A DNA stretch of 64,000 bases from NCBI GenBank assembly GCA_024138025.1, contig JAMXBD010000691.1:558001-622000 (forward strand), given 5' to 3'. The translations under genes were made by a program, and so were the position numbers. Below the pieces are notes generated by a model, which saw only the letters and a list, made by a program, of their open reading frames with translations, made no database searches and had not been told where the DNA came from. The DNA comes from Combretum micranthum (lineage: Eukaryota > Streptophyta > Magnoliopsida > Myrtales > Combretaceae). Shown in pieces: positions 24,401 to 34,965 of this stretch (position 1 is its first letter; the number at the start of each line of letters is the position of its first letter).

Positions 24401-25347
24401 AACAAGTTGCTGCAAAGAGTTGCTCCTCCTCTTCCTGATCAGCTACTTGTGCAACATTCTTTTGCCAAGTACTGTTCTTGCAAATCCTTTGATGATGTCC
24501 CATCTTTTGACATCTCTCACACTGCTGATCTGGTCTTCTCCAGCACTTAAATGGTGGATGACCTTTCTTTCCACAATGCTTGCAAGGAGGAAAATTAAAT
24601 TTTGTTCCTCCATTGATGCTAGGAAATCAGAACCTAAGTTTTCCTTCTTGTTCTTGTATTTCTTCTTTCCTTTTTCTCCTTGACTTGACTGAACTTTTGC
24701 AGGTAATGCGCCCTCAACAGACCTTCAGACCTCATAAGTCTTCTTTGTTCTTGTGCCTGCAAGGAATTCAATAATTCTGCCAAACTAATTTTTGACAGAT
24801 CCTTAGTATTTTCCAGTGAAGAAATGGTTGCTTCAAACCTTTCAGGGACTGTTACAAGAATTTTATGAACCAATCTACAATCATCAAATTCAGAGCCAAG
24901 TAATCTTACTCTATTGGCAATGTTGAGTAATCTGTCGGAATACTCTTTTATTGTCTCTGAATCCTTCATCTTCTGAAGTTCAAATTCTCTTATTAAGTTG
25001 AGAACTTGCATTCCTTTAATCCTTTCATCTCCTTCATATTCTTTCTTCAAGAAATTCCAAACCTCAAAAGCTGATTTTATTGTCATAATCCTGAGAAAGA
25101 TTTCCAGTGAGACTGCAGCAAATAATGTAGCTCTAGCCTTTGACTTTCTTGTTTTCTTCTCCTTGTGATTCTTAATCTGTGCCATGGTTGGATTTACAGG
25201 CAAGGGGGGAATTTCGTAGTCCTCCTCAACAGCTTCCCAGAGATCATTTGCCTCCATGTGTGCCTCCATCCTTGCTGCCCAAACATGGTAGCCTTCACCA
25301 TTGAAGACAGGTGGTGCACGCGCAGTGAAAGGAATTTCTAAATCCAT
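21466..25347 (-). pseudogene. copia gag-pol with several frameshifts (Tnt1-like)
   Basis: Gag begins at 25347 (MDLEIPFTARAPPVFNGEGY) and runs about 237 codons with a UBN2-type gag domain. The zinc-knuckle area continues in another frame near 24520, followed by the protease box WLIDSGCTNHMT (about 24380). GAG-pre-integrase with IWHKRMGHFNH lies near 24000. Integrase pieces lie at 23792-23577 (VFIDDYTRMCW, LRSDNGKEYTSD) and 23477-23217. RT occupies 23032-22730 and 22706-22320, with the [10 protein letters not shown] box near 22400. The RT end and RNase H lie in 22215-21466, with YSDSDWAG, STSGYCF and VDMFTKALP. Few lesions separate the pieces, so it decayed recently despite young LTRs. Confidence 0.93.
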
Positions 25348-25414
25348 AGAAGAAGGAAAAAAATAAAGGGTGTTTACTCATAGGTCCCTCAAGAAGAAAG
25401 CTCTTATACCACTT

Positions 25415-25729
25415 TGTTGGAAAATCTGAGTTTTGTGCTGTAATTTTTTAGAAATAAGGCAGAAAGAAAATAAATATATTTGCTGCTCTAAAATCTGATA
25501 TTTCATTAATCTGAAATGATGTTTAAATACAGAAAAATCCAACAACTAGATCCTAAAAATATGCAGCTACATGGCACATGATCCCATGATCAACAAACTC
25601 CTAAAAAATAGCAACTAAATCAGTAAACAGATAACTATACTAAAACAACTAGAAAATAGGAAAAAACATGAGAATATCCAGCAAAGTTGTTTGACTAATT
25701 CTTGCAGTAGCTGAGGCAATTCTTCAACA
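25415..25729 (-). repeat. 5' LTR, young copia element
   Basis: 315 bp, partner of 21137-21453. The element transcript would start in this LTR on the minus strand. Confidence 0.95.
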
Positions 25730-25734
25730 ACTAG

Positions 25735-28560
25735 TTTAACGATCCATGTTCCATGTCTTTCAAGCTAAATTTTTCTAAGCCATTATAGTAAAAGTACTGG
25801 ACTCATTGGACTCTACCACTAATCTATGAATCAAGCTCAGATAAATATTAATGATTATGTGTACTTTTAAACCCATTTCTAAATGGAAAACAAACCCCTC
25901 ATAATTCATGATAATTATGTTGCTTTATTTAATTTTTTTTTTCACACACAATATGGGTTGGGTTGTGGCTGTCCATTGCTAGCGCAAATATAAACTGCAT
26001 TGTTGTTGCACATAGCTGAATGGATACAGTTGTTATTTGTTAAAGAATATTCAAAATGAATAGCAACAGTTTAGATACGCAATTTTTAATCGCGGATCAT
26101 TTTAAACATTGCTTTGCTGTACAATTACAAATTTCGGATTTTCAGACAATTTTTATAAAATGAAAGTTATTTTCTTTGGATTGATATCACAAGTATAACC
26201 AATTGCGATGTGTCTATAATATAAAAGTAAAAAGATCTATTTTGGAATCTTTAGTATCATCAGTTTTCTTTAACTTCTTCCTTTACTAAATTAACCCTAT
26301 AAAATTTGAAGGAGAATATTTTTGTAATATGTTGCCTAAATTAATAGTAAATAAAGTGTTTTCTAAATTACAAGACCCCTCCTTTTCTTATTATTTGCTT
26401 ATTGGACATATGCTAATTGCTAATATGCTATAATCATTTTATAAGTTTATGTTAGAAGAAATGAATTTCTAATCTTCAATGTTTACTCCTTTTCAACTTA
26501 ATTCATTCATCTTTTTTCTTCCATTTATTTGAATATCAGCATTTTTCAACTCTTGCAACTGTAGTTATTCCAACAAATCTATTAGATATTCCAACCATTA
26601 ATAATTGATTTAGTAAAATTATTATATTGGATATCGTTAACTACATTATAAACCCGAAGAAATAGTATTAGAAAGATTTAATTATATAATAAAAAAAAAT
26701 CATATAAGTCCTCAAAAAATCAAAAGCAGGAACAAGGGGCTGAAGAAAAGGTTCATACCCCAGGAGAAAAAAAGGGAAATTAAGACATGTCCTTAATGGT
26801 AAAAAAAATTTAATAGGTTTTAAAAAATTCCTATTTCTAATAGATTTGGAAACATCGATGAGGACTCAATAAATAAATCAGAAATTCAAAATGGAACTCT
26901 TATAAAAAGAAGATAAAATGTTTAGAATTAAAATTATACTTTCCCTTTTATATTTAAATTTTGTAAACTTCATTACACTTATTTAAGCGCACACATTGCC
27001 GGGCATTATCCTTTGGATATCTATATTTTAGAAATTCAATATATATGTCCATAAAGAAAATGCATTCTTCTGTGACACACTTTTTAAATAGTTTCAACCT
27101 TTTGCACTATATATTTAATAGAACTTAAAACATAAGTCTTTACGTTTCCGCTCTGATAATTTAAAAGGTTATAGTGCTTCAAAATGGCGCATCATTGCAA
27201 CATTGTATTAATTTACGTTATTAATATATTATAATCGGATTATACCTTATTTTATCCCAAATAAAATTCGTGAGAAGCCCTATTGCACAAAAAAAAAAAA
27301 AAAAAAAACGAGTTCTACGTAGAGGGGAAGTGCTCCTCTACATGTCTCGAAATAACGATTTATTCCTGGCAGTAACTAATAACCTTTAGGCAAACTTAAG
27401 TCCGCCCATTGCAAAGGTAGATTTCTTTCACCGACCAAAAGCTACCTTTGACTATCATTATCCTTTTCCTGCTTGCAGCCAGGAAAAATATTCAATCCGC
27501 AGTATACACCACTAGTATTCATGGTGGATAACTATGAATAATGTTTTAATACATGAATAAGATAATAGATAGTTTCTAATTATTTATAATCTAGCTATAA
27601 CACATGGCGTGCAATGATCTTTCTCTTGTTACTGTCTTTGCCTTAAGTGTAATCATATATGTCATCTCCGGCCATCGCTAACTACTAATCATACCACGCG
27701 TATTCAAATATTTTTTTCGGAATTTCTCGTGATAGTGATTATTAAATACATGTCCGCGGAAGCTCTAGTAGAAAAACCATAGAAATATTGACAGCTGTGA
27801 TCCGCTGTAAAAGTATATGAAAAATTAAAAGTGAATTTTTTCCGCAAGTATACTAGGTCAGATAAAGTAATATAATAATGAAGAGAGTACTGACCACATG
27901 AAGATTACTTAATTACTAAACAAGTATTAGATTCTACTATTAACCAAACCGAATTAAGAACACAACTCCTTTTTAAACCGATGAAATAAAAAGGAAAATC
28001 GCAAGAATCTCAGTTATAATCCTAACTTACAAAATTCTTCAATCGGGGCACAATTGTCTCAACTCTACAGCGTATTATCAATGGCATATCAGTGAGTTGG
28101 CCTTAAATTGCAAGAGCCCCAGTTTTTTTCAAAACAATTGGATCGATTCAGCTCATACCCTAAATTAACATGCAATGCATATGTTTCACGAATTCAAGGA
28201 GAACCATTGACTAATTCGACATGCATGCAAGTATAAACAATAACCCAACCCAAATCATAAACCAATCTCCAATATTAAAAAAAAATTCGCAGCAAACCCA
28301 CCAATCTCAGATTTCTCAACAAGAATATTCATTTGGAAAAACTAGAGAGAAAGAAAAAGATGAAGAGAATATTTACTCGATTAACTTCGATATCCGTGCT
28401 GATGGAATGAGAGTAAGAGAGACTATGTAAGTGAGTGTGAGTGTGTGAGAGTGTCGAGAGAGTGAAAGGGAGAGAATAAGAGTGAGCATGAGTGAGGAAT
28501 GAATGAGAGAGGAAGACAAACATGTTAAAATTGTCGTGACAGGACATACGCTAGCTCTCA
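25735..28560. other. Gene-free flank, unit 1 upstream
   Basis: No gene or coding relic was recognised. About 26920-27290 parallels 56745-57100 in order (AAATTATACTTT, CTTCATTACACTT, TTTAAATAGTT, AAGGTTATAG, ATTCGTGAGAAG), marking a duplicated WAKL upstream flank. About 27300-27500 shares words with 47880-48190. A GA-rich stretch lies at 28420-28520. The remaining sequence is AT-rich and featureless to me. Confidence 0.5.
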
Positions 28561-29000
28561 TTAACTATGCGCCGGCGGCGTACATGCTAGTTTTGAAATT
28601 TAAAAATTCATGCCGACACGTAATGGCCAACAGCTTACACTATCGACCTAAATGTCTATGCTGGCTTTAAATCGTGCAGCGTTGATGTTCCAAGAACCGG
28701 CCTTCGTTCATAAAAGATTGCACAAAGCCGACCTCATTGACTCTTGTCGAGCCAACCTTTGTTTTGTCTAGGCCTAAATGGCTTACACTGGCTCAAAAGC
28801 TAGCAGCCTATGTTTTCAGTGACTGGTCTTCTTTGTTCTGTTCTCAAATGATTTTTTCTTTTTTTTTGCATAAGCTTAATCCGCCCTAAATAAAAGAATT
28901 GATACTCTGAAAATTAGAGGGCTCACATTGAATTTCCTTGGAGCTTTCACTGTTATGAGCAATTTGCTTCCCTACACTTTAAAATTGATGTCTCCCTTGT
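28561..29000. other. Patch with GC-rich CCGGCGG words, no gene
   Basis: CGCCGGCGGCGTAC occurs at about 28570, with further CCGGCC, GCCGAC and GAGCC words to about 28760. The same motif is dense in the LTR-like element at 34450-34965, so this may be a related fragment. The following sequence to 29000 is ordinary AT-rich DNA. Confidence 0.35.
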
Positions 29001-29277
29001 CAGTATATGTTTACGCACTTCTTAGTTGCAATCTGTATCACAAAACTAAGTTATTAAAGCAAAAAAAACAAAACAAAACTCATTTACAAAAAATTAAACA
29101 TAGGCTACCTCCCATGGAGCGCTTAGTTTATAGTCACTTAGCCTAATTTTCTCTTATTTCTCCTGCTTATGGAGGCTAAAAAAGCCTTGATTTCCTAGGT
29201 CCAACTCTAGGATTTCCTGTAAGCTTCAATCCTGCTTGAAATACATTAGCTTTTTCACCATCAACAACTCTCAGAAG

Positions 29278-29673
29278 TTAGTCAAAGGATACATCACTAG
29301 GAACATCAGTTCTTTTCCGCTCCTTACATTTCCTAGCACATAGGATATTCTCCTCATCCCCAATTCTCAGCATAATTCTTTGTCCTCTCACATCAATGTG
29401 AGCTCCAGTTGTGGAAAAAAATTGTTGGCCAAGGATAAGGGGTATGTGATCATCATCTTTCATCTCAATCGCCACAAAATCAATGGGAATTTTATATTTA
29501 CTAATATGCACAACCATATCCTCGCATATGCCTTTAGGTGTTTTAGGAGTTCGATCTACCATCCTAAGGATCATATTTGAGCTCCTCAACATGTTCCCTA
29601 ACTTCAATGTGTTCATTAACTCAAAAGACATAATGTTAATCGAAGTACCTAAAATCACAGTAAGCAGTTTCAA
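29278..29673 (-). pseudogene. gypsy aspartic protease remnant
   Basis: The frame reads VILGTSINIM where Athila-type retropepsins have DLGAS-N-M, so the catalytic Asp is replaced by Ile. It continues with IPIDFVAIEM, DDHIPLILGQQF and TTGAHIDV, the flap and dimer-end pattern of retroelement proteases. It would have cleaved the polyprotein in the virus-like particle and is inactive through loss of the catalytic residue. Confidence 0.7.
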
Positions 29674-29699
29674 TTAACTTACCAGCAATGGTGCAAGGA

Positions 29700-30824
29700 A
29701 TTGTTGTCTATCCTGGATCATCTAATTTAAGGGGGCATGTGTTTAGCTTTAAAGTCTTCCTTATCATGTTTTGGCAAGATCATGTGATCAGCATGCTCCT
29801 GTGTCATCTTAATTGTCCTCATGTTTGATGTATCACTTAAATCTTCTTCAATCATTTTTGTTACCTCACTTTCAACTTTTTCTATCTCAAAAATCTTGTC
29901 TTGCTCATTCCCAGTGTCAAGCACTTCATCACAATCATTTTCATCATTACTCCAATCATTAGTTAACATTAGCTTTTCATAATCATTTAATTCTTCCAAA
30001 TCATTATCATCTTTATCCACAATTTCCATTTCAATTTACCTTTCATTACCAACCACCTCTTCAATTTCTTTTTCTCCTTCAGTTTAACCATTTACTATAT
30101 CTCTCATGATGAAATCCTCTTTGTTATAATCTTCAAATGCTCCATTTTTAAGATTCATCTTAAGATTCCCATTTGTTTCATCCTCAATTGTGTTGACTGC
30201 CTTTTTAGTAACATTTGATCCAACATGATTTATGGGATTCTTTTTAATGTTGCTGGGTAAAGACCCTAATGGTTTATTACTCAACTGTTGAGAGATCTGA
30301 CCTATCTACCTTTATAGGTCTCTGATAGTGGCCTGTTGATTTTGTATTACTGTGTCAGTCTTTTTCATAAAGCTTAGCATAAGGTCTTCTATTCTAGACT
30401 GATTTTACTAAGGTAGAGGATGTTAAGCTTGAATTGTTCTAGAATCCAGGTGTTATAAATAAATAGTTCTCATTTTTGTATAAGAAGTTGGGATGATTAT
30501 GCCACATTGGATTGTAAGTGCTTGAATAGGGTCATTGATTACCCTGTTGAAAATTGTTGACATAATTGACTTGCTCTCCATGAAATGAAGGTAAGGGATT
30601 TCTAGATAAGCATCGAAAAGTCAAATGAGGATATGAACACAACTCACAACAAGCAACTTGATTAGAATTAAGAGAATGTGCCGAAGTGAGTTTACTTACC
30701 TAAGTAGTGAGGGCTGAAATCTGAGCTGTCAACTGAGAAAAAGCCTCATTATCTTGGATTGATGTTACATTTGACCTTGTTCTCTCACATTGTAAGTTAT
30801 GTGCACTGGAGGCCATTTCTTCTA
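29700..30824 (-). pseudogene. gag-protease linker of gypsy relic
   Basis: Acidic low-complexity frames (30029-29727, rich in DE: EIVDKDDNDLEELNDYE) and 30284-30084 lie between gag and protease. They carry no recognised domain. The order fits the long variable gag C-terminus of Athila-type elements. Stops near 30085 and 30290 break the frame. Confidence 0.45.
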
Positions 30825-31460
30825 TTAAAGCACTTGCCTTAGCATAATTCTTTCCCATGAGTGCACTCCGGATGCAGCATCTACTAAGGATCTCAAAGTT
30901 TCATCTAGATTGAGATAAAAGATCTCAATCAAGAGATTATCTGACAATCCATGATGTGGGCATTTTTTGATTGCCTTTTTGTATCTGTCCCATGCATCAT
31001 ATAATGATTCACCATGGAACTTGGTGAAATTGGTGCTCACTTCTTAATCTTGCAATTCTAGCAGGTGGGAAGAATCTCATTAGAAACTTGGTAGAAAGAT
31101 CTATCCAGTTGGCAATGGACTCTTTTAGTAGTGAGTTGAACCAAGCCAATGCTTTATCCCTTAGAAAGAAGGGAAAAAGTTGCAATCTAATGGCGTCATC
31201 AGTAATGCCATTCAATTTCATAGTATTGTAGTATTGGAGGAATTTTGCTATATGTTCATCAGGATTCTCATTAGGGTATCCTCCAACAGATGTGCTTCAA
31301 CCATTTGTATGAGTGCCAGTTTCAATTCAAAATTGTTGGCTTGTACAATTGGTGTTTTGATTGCAGAACCCGTGACAATGGGTACTATGTAATCCTGAAG
31401 TGCTCTGGTGGTAGCAGCTCATATTTGATTGTTGTTGTTTTCACCTTCTGCCAATTATGG
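30825..31460 (-). pseudogene. gypsy gag remnant (Athila-like)
   Basis: The minus frame carries IVQANNFELKLALIQMV (about 31350-31300), then KLNGITDDAIRLQLFPFFLR with DKALAWFNSLL (31221-31100), then FTKFHGESLYDAWDRYKK and CPHHGLSDNLLIEIFY (31030-30900). This is the characteristic Athila gag series. The frame shifts near 31030, and a stop lies upstream of 31221. Confidence 0.8.
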
Positions 31461-31772
31461 CCCCCGCTTTTTACTATAACAGTGCATCTGCACTTTGTTC
31501 AAAACTATACTTGAAAGTCTCGACTTCGTCTAGTATGTACAACTTACATATGTCAATTCATAGGATTGGATTGAGGAAATGTCAGCATTTGTGAAATCGA
31601 TTGATAAGAATCATATGATTACTGTGGTACTTGAAGGATTCTATGGACCAGGCCCTAAAAATGATACTGTGAACGACGGATGGTAGGTAGCAAATATTGG
31701 TTCTGATTTTATTCGAAATAATAAGATTCCAAATGTTGATTTTGCATCTGCTCATATCTACCCTCATCACTG

Positions 31773-32278
31773 GTAAGCGTATCTTGGCTATGTAGTCATA
31801 ATCCAGTTCATGGTATGATTTTTCAGTTGTATGATGAAGAACAATAGCTTCCTTGAAAAATTGGAACCTTGGAATAATAATGGTCTTATGAGGAATTCCA
31901 ACTTCCTTTAGGTTCTTTGTTTTAGATCAGGGCTGGCTAATTTAGTATTAACTCAGTCTTAGATCAGCCGGCTGTGAAGTTTAAAATTCATTATTCAACA
32001 CTCCTCATTAATGGCTGGGATGGCATGCTTAACGCAAATTAGCACTCCATAATCTCATAGGCATTCTATTGAAAAACAAGAGGTCCTCTGCATGGTTAAG
32101 GCATAGACCTTTGTTTAAAACCTATCATACAAATTACTTAATAAATGGGGATAAAATGATGGGGCCAGGGTTTGAACTCAGGATCACTTACTGTGATGCC
32201 ATACTTAAATTCTGCTTTAGAGCTAACTGATCTAATAACTTGAAGATCTGTTGTGGTTATATACTTAATACATTGTGG
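31773..32278 (+). other. Mannanase intron, left part
   Basis: Intron from donor GTAAGC at 31773 to the target duplication of the LTR-like insertion. No gene lies in it; open frames are chance. Confidence 0.6.
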
Positions 32279-32518
32279 CCTACTGTAAGGACCCGCTATC
32301 ACTCCTATATTGAAATAGGAGATAACGTTCCCCAACCACATATAACCCTTAAAATTATATGCAAGGTTGCCTAAAGGAATTGTTTGAGTAATTTTTTATC
32401 TAATTTCATAAATATATTATACAATGGGAGACATAAATATAATTTTTTTTAACTTAAGTAAAGCAACACTACCACACATTTTGATAAAGGAAACAACTAA
32501 ACTTCTAATTAGCTAAAT

Positions 32519-32528
<10 letters not shown>

Positions 32529-32561
<33 letters not shown>
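32529..32561. repeat. (TA)n microsatellite
   Basis: About 16 uninterrupted AT/TA units. Similar arrays occur at 13302-13319, 41845-41870, 42178-42200 and 61626-61652. Confidence 0.9.
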
Positions 32562-32562
<1 letters not shown>

Positions 32563-33034
32563 CATCCAAAGGCTTCTTACAAGCCTTAACCCAAAATCCT
32601 CATAACACGACCTAACTAATACTATAATTACACTATCAGCCAAAATGAATCTCATCTAATCTATTACATTCATAAGGTCCATTGAGTCTGTGGTCATCTC
32701 TAATCCTCCAACCCATCAAGAAAATCTTCAAAGTCGGTTCCATAACCCATACTCGTATAGAACTCATCGGAATCATCACCTGAAATAGATAAAATATGAG
32801 CCAAAGGCCCAGTACACAAGTAACGAATACAAAATGCGAAGTGAATCACACATTCTTAGGCTAAATGCACTATGCAACAATCACTTGTTCCTTATTAAGT
32901 ATTTAGTTAGTAAAACAACACGGGAGTATTCAAACTCCGGACAACAAGGATCTAATATTACGTCCGCCTTCCTGAGTGGTCCCTACTGTTCATACAGACT
33001 AGGCAGCCCCACCTTCCGGCGTAGCCCGTAATAC

Positions 33035-33928
33035 TAGGGGTGGGCACGGATCGGTTTGGTTCGGTTTTTCCTAAAACCAAACCAAACCATAATTTACAGT
33101 TTGGTTTTTTTTCCATCCCAAACCAAACCATTAAATAACGGTTTGGTTCGGATTATAGATTTTCAAACCATTAAATAACGGTTTGGTTCGGTTTGGATTA
33201 CGGTTTAAATCAAAATTCTAACTAAAAATCTAGTTTTTTTATATTTGTGTAGATTCTTAAATATTTAATCATTTTACAAAATTGATATTAAAACCATGAC
33301 AAAATACTTTATAAATTCATCATACTTTTAATCTATAGTTCTCTATAAAATCAATTATCCACAAATAAAATACATTCACTAACCATTACATAGTAAGTCA
33401 TAATTTATTATTGTTAATAAACCATCATTGTCAATTATCTACCAATAATTTAGCTAAAATAAAAAATCATCTATAAACCAAATTCATCAATGAATAAAAT
33501 GATCAGCTGACAAAATATATTAAACAACTAATACATAATGAAAGTTTATAACTAAATAAATAAATTTCATACTTTACAAAGTTAAAAGCTATTAAAAAAA
33601 CAATAGTTCATCATCAATAAAAAATTACATATCATGAGCTTAAAAAAATTTAAAAAAAGGACAAGTTGATTTTAATTAATATTCATCAAATAATAAATAT
33701 CAAAGAAAATCATATAAACATATAGTAAAATATTATTATATTTTCCTAAAACGGTTTGGTTCGGTTTTACGGATTGGTTTGGTTTACCTTCCAAACCAAA
33801 CCATAAATTTACGGATTGGTTCGGATTTGAAAATTTTCAAACCAAACCATGAAAAAAACCATATTTTCGGTTTGGATTGGTTCGGTTACGGATTGGTTTG
33901 GTTCGGTCGGTTTTTTTGCCCACCCCTA
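33035..33928. mobile_element. hAT-type non-autonomous element A
   Basis: 894 bp with an exact 8-bp target duplication CGTAATAC (33027-33034 and 33929-33936). Terminal inverted repeats are TAGGGGTGGGCA / TGCCCACCCCTA. Behind each TIR is an array of CGGTTTGGTTCGG words (inverted at the other end), while the core is very AT-rich and has no coding. The 8-bp duplication and TIR fit hAT. It is nested in the LTR-like element. Confidence 0.95.
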
Positions 33929-34449
33929 CGTAATACTAGGGGATCCTGAGTAACGCATCACGATGCTCAGGGGGTTGATATGAGTAGCTCGATACTCATA
34001 TCTCCTACACAATTCTATCCATTAACGAGAAAGTACCCTGCCCCCAATCTGAGCGGGGTGCCGCTCTCCGAACCAGATTCAACGACAAACAACAACAATC
34101 AACACTCATATATCAAAAGTATTTTCTTATTTTAGAGTAGTTTGATCTTGATGCCTACCCTAGCAAAGAAACAGACAAGTTACTGCGTACCTGATATAGC
34201 TCGAAATTAACGGGGTTGACTGGGCGAGGATCTATCACTGTTTAAATCGATATTAAATTCACACTTAGCTTAAGCACTAGTTAACTAGTATAAAAGATAA
34301 ATATATCAAAGAAATCCAAATAAATTAATAAAGGTCATAAGAAAACATTTAGACATCCTAATATACCCTAGATCACTTAACAAATACTTAATTGCTCAAA
34401 TAACGAACTTTGGAAAATTTTAGAAAAAGTTTTTAAAATTCAAAAGCAC

Positions 34450-34965
34450 AAGGGATACGCCGGCGGCTTTGAGCCGGTGTTTGATACTCTGAAAATCAAC
34501 ACTGCCAACGCTGGCAGTGTTCAAGGGTATGCCGACTGCTTACATTCTACGCCGGCGGCCTTGAGCCGGCGTAAAATCCAAAACCCAAAAATTTCAAAAC
34601 GTCCAGAGAGGTCTAAGCCGTCCGCTTATCCAGATACACGGGCAGCTTTGACACGTATGCCGGCGGCCTTGATTCCCAGCAGCCAGCGTACAATATGGAT
34701 GAAAGAACGCCGGCTGACTTTTCTAGCGAAAGCCGGCGGCTTTCAGTCGGCCTTAAGAAATATGATTCTGTGGCCTTTCAACACCGCCTGTAGGCCGGCG
34801 GCGTAGATACTCAAATTGCCGGCGTACGTTCTGAGGAACAGACGCTAGCAAATTTTTAGCGTAAAAGCCGGCGGTGTAACAAAGCGGTGTTAAGGAATTT
34901 GAATCCAACGCTGCCTCTAAGCCGGCGGCGTTGAATTCCCAGGTGCCGGCGTACGTTCAAAAATA
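34450..34965. repeat. Interspersed CCGGCGG motif cluster
   Basis: About ten GCCGGCGG or GCCGGCG words spaced roughly 30-90 bp apart, often in the context ACGCCGGCGGCTTTGA, in an otherwise AT-rich element. The open frame 34477-34806 across it has no family features and is taken as a by-product of high GC. Function is unknown. Confidence 0.75.

Larger units (their letters stand above)
21137..25729 (-). mobile_element. Ty1/copia retrotransposon with near-identical LTRs
   Basis: 4593 bp with an exact 5-bp target duplication ACTAG (21132-21136 and 25730-25734). LTRs 21137-21453 and 25415-25729 have about eight substitutions and two indels by eye over about 316 bp. A primer site resembling initiator Met (minus TGGTATAAGAGC) lies next to the 5' LTR at about 25413-25402. 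A purine tract (minus GAAGTAAGGAGGAG) precedes the 3' LTR at 21454. The LTR similarity makes it the youngest complete retrotransposon here. Confidence 0.95.
29000..31530 (-). mobile_element. Truncated Ty3/gypsy element, Athila-like
   Basis: On the minus strand gag (about 31460-30825) is followed by a long linker and an aspartic protease (29673-29278). RT, RNase H and integrase are absent. No LTR or target duplication was found. Its 5' side ends just before a mannanase exon at 31564, so the element or a linked deletion removed the 5' exons of that gene. The Athila-like label is from the gag text and the protease arrangement. Confidence 0.7.

Noticed and set aside
32138..32341. 67-codon frame at the start of the LTR-like element
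   Set aside because: Straddles the insertion boundary between mannanase intron and repeat, so it cannot be an old gene.
34477..34806. 109-codon frame in the CCGGCGG cluster
   Set aside because: Open because of local GC content; there is no family similarity, signal or conserved context, and it lies inside an LTR-like repeat.
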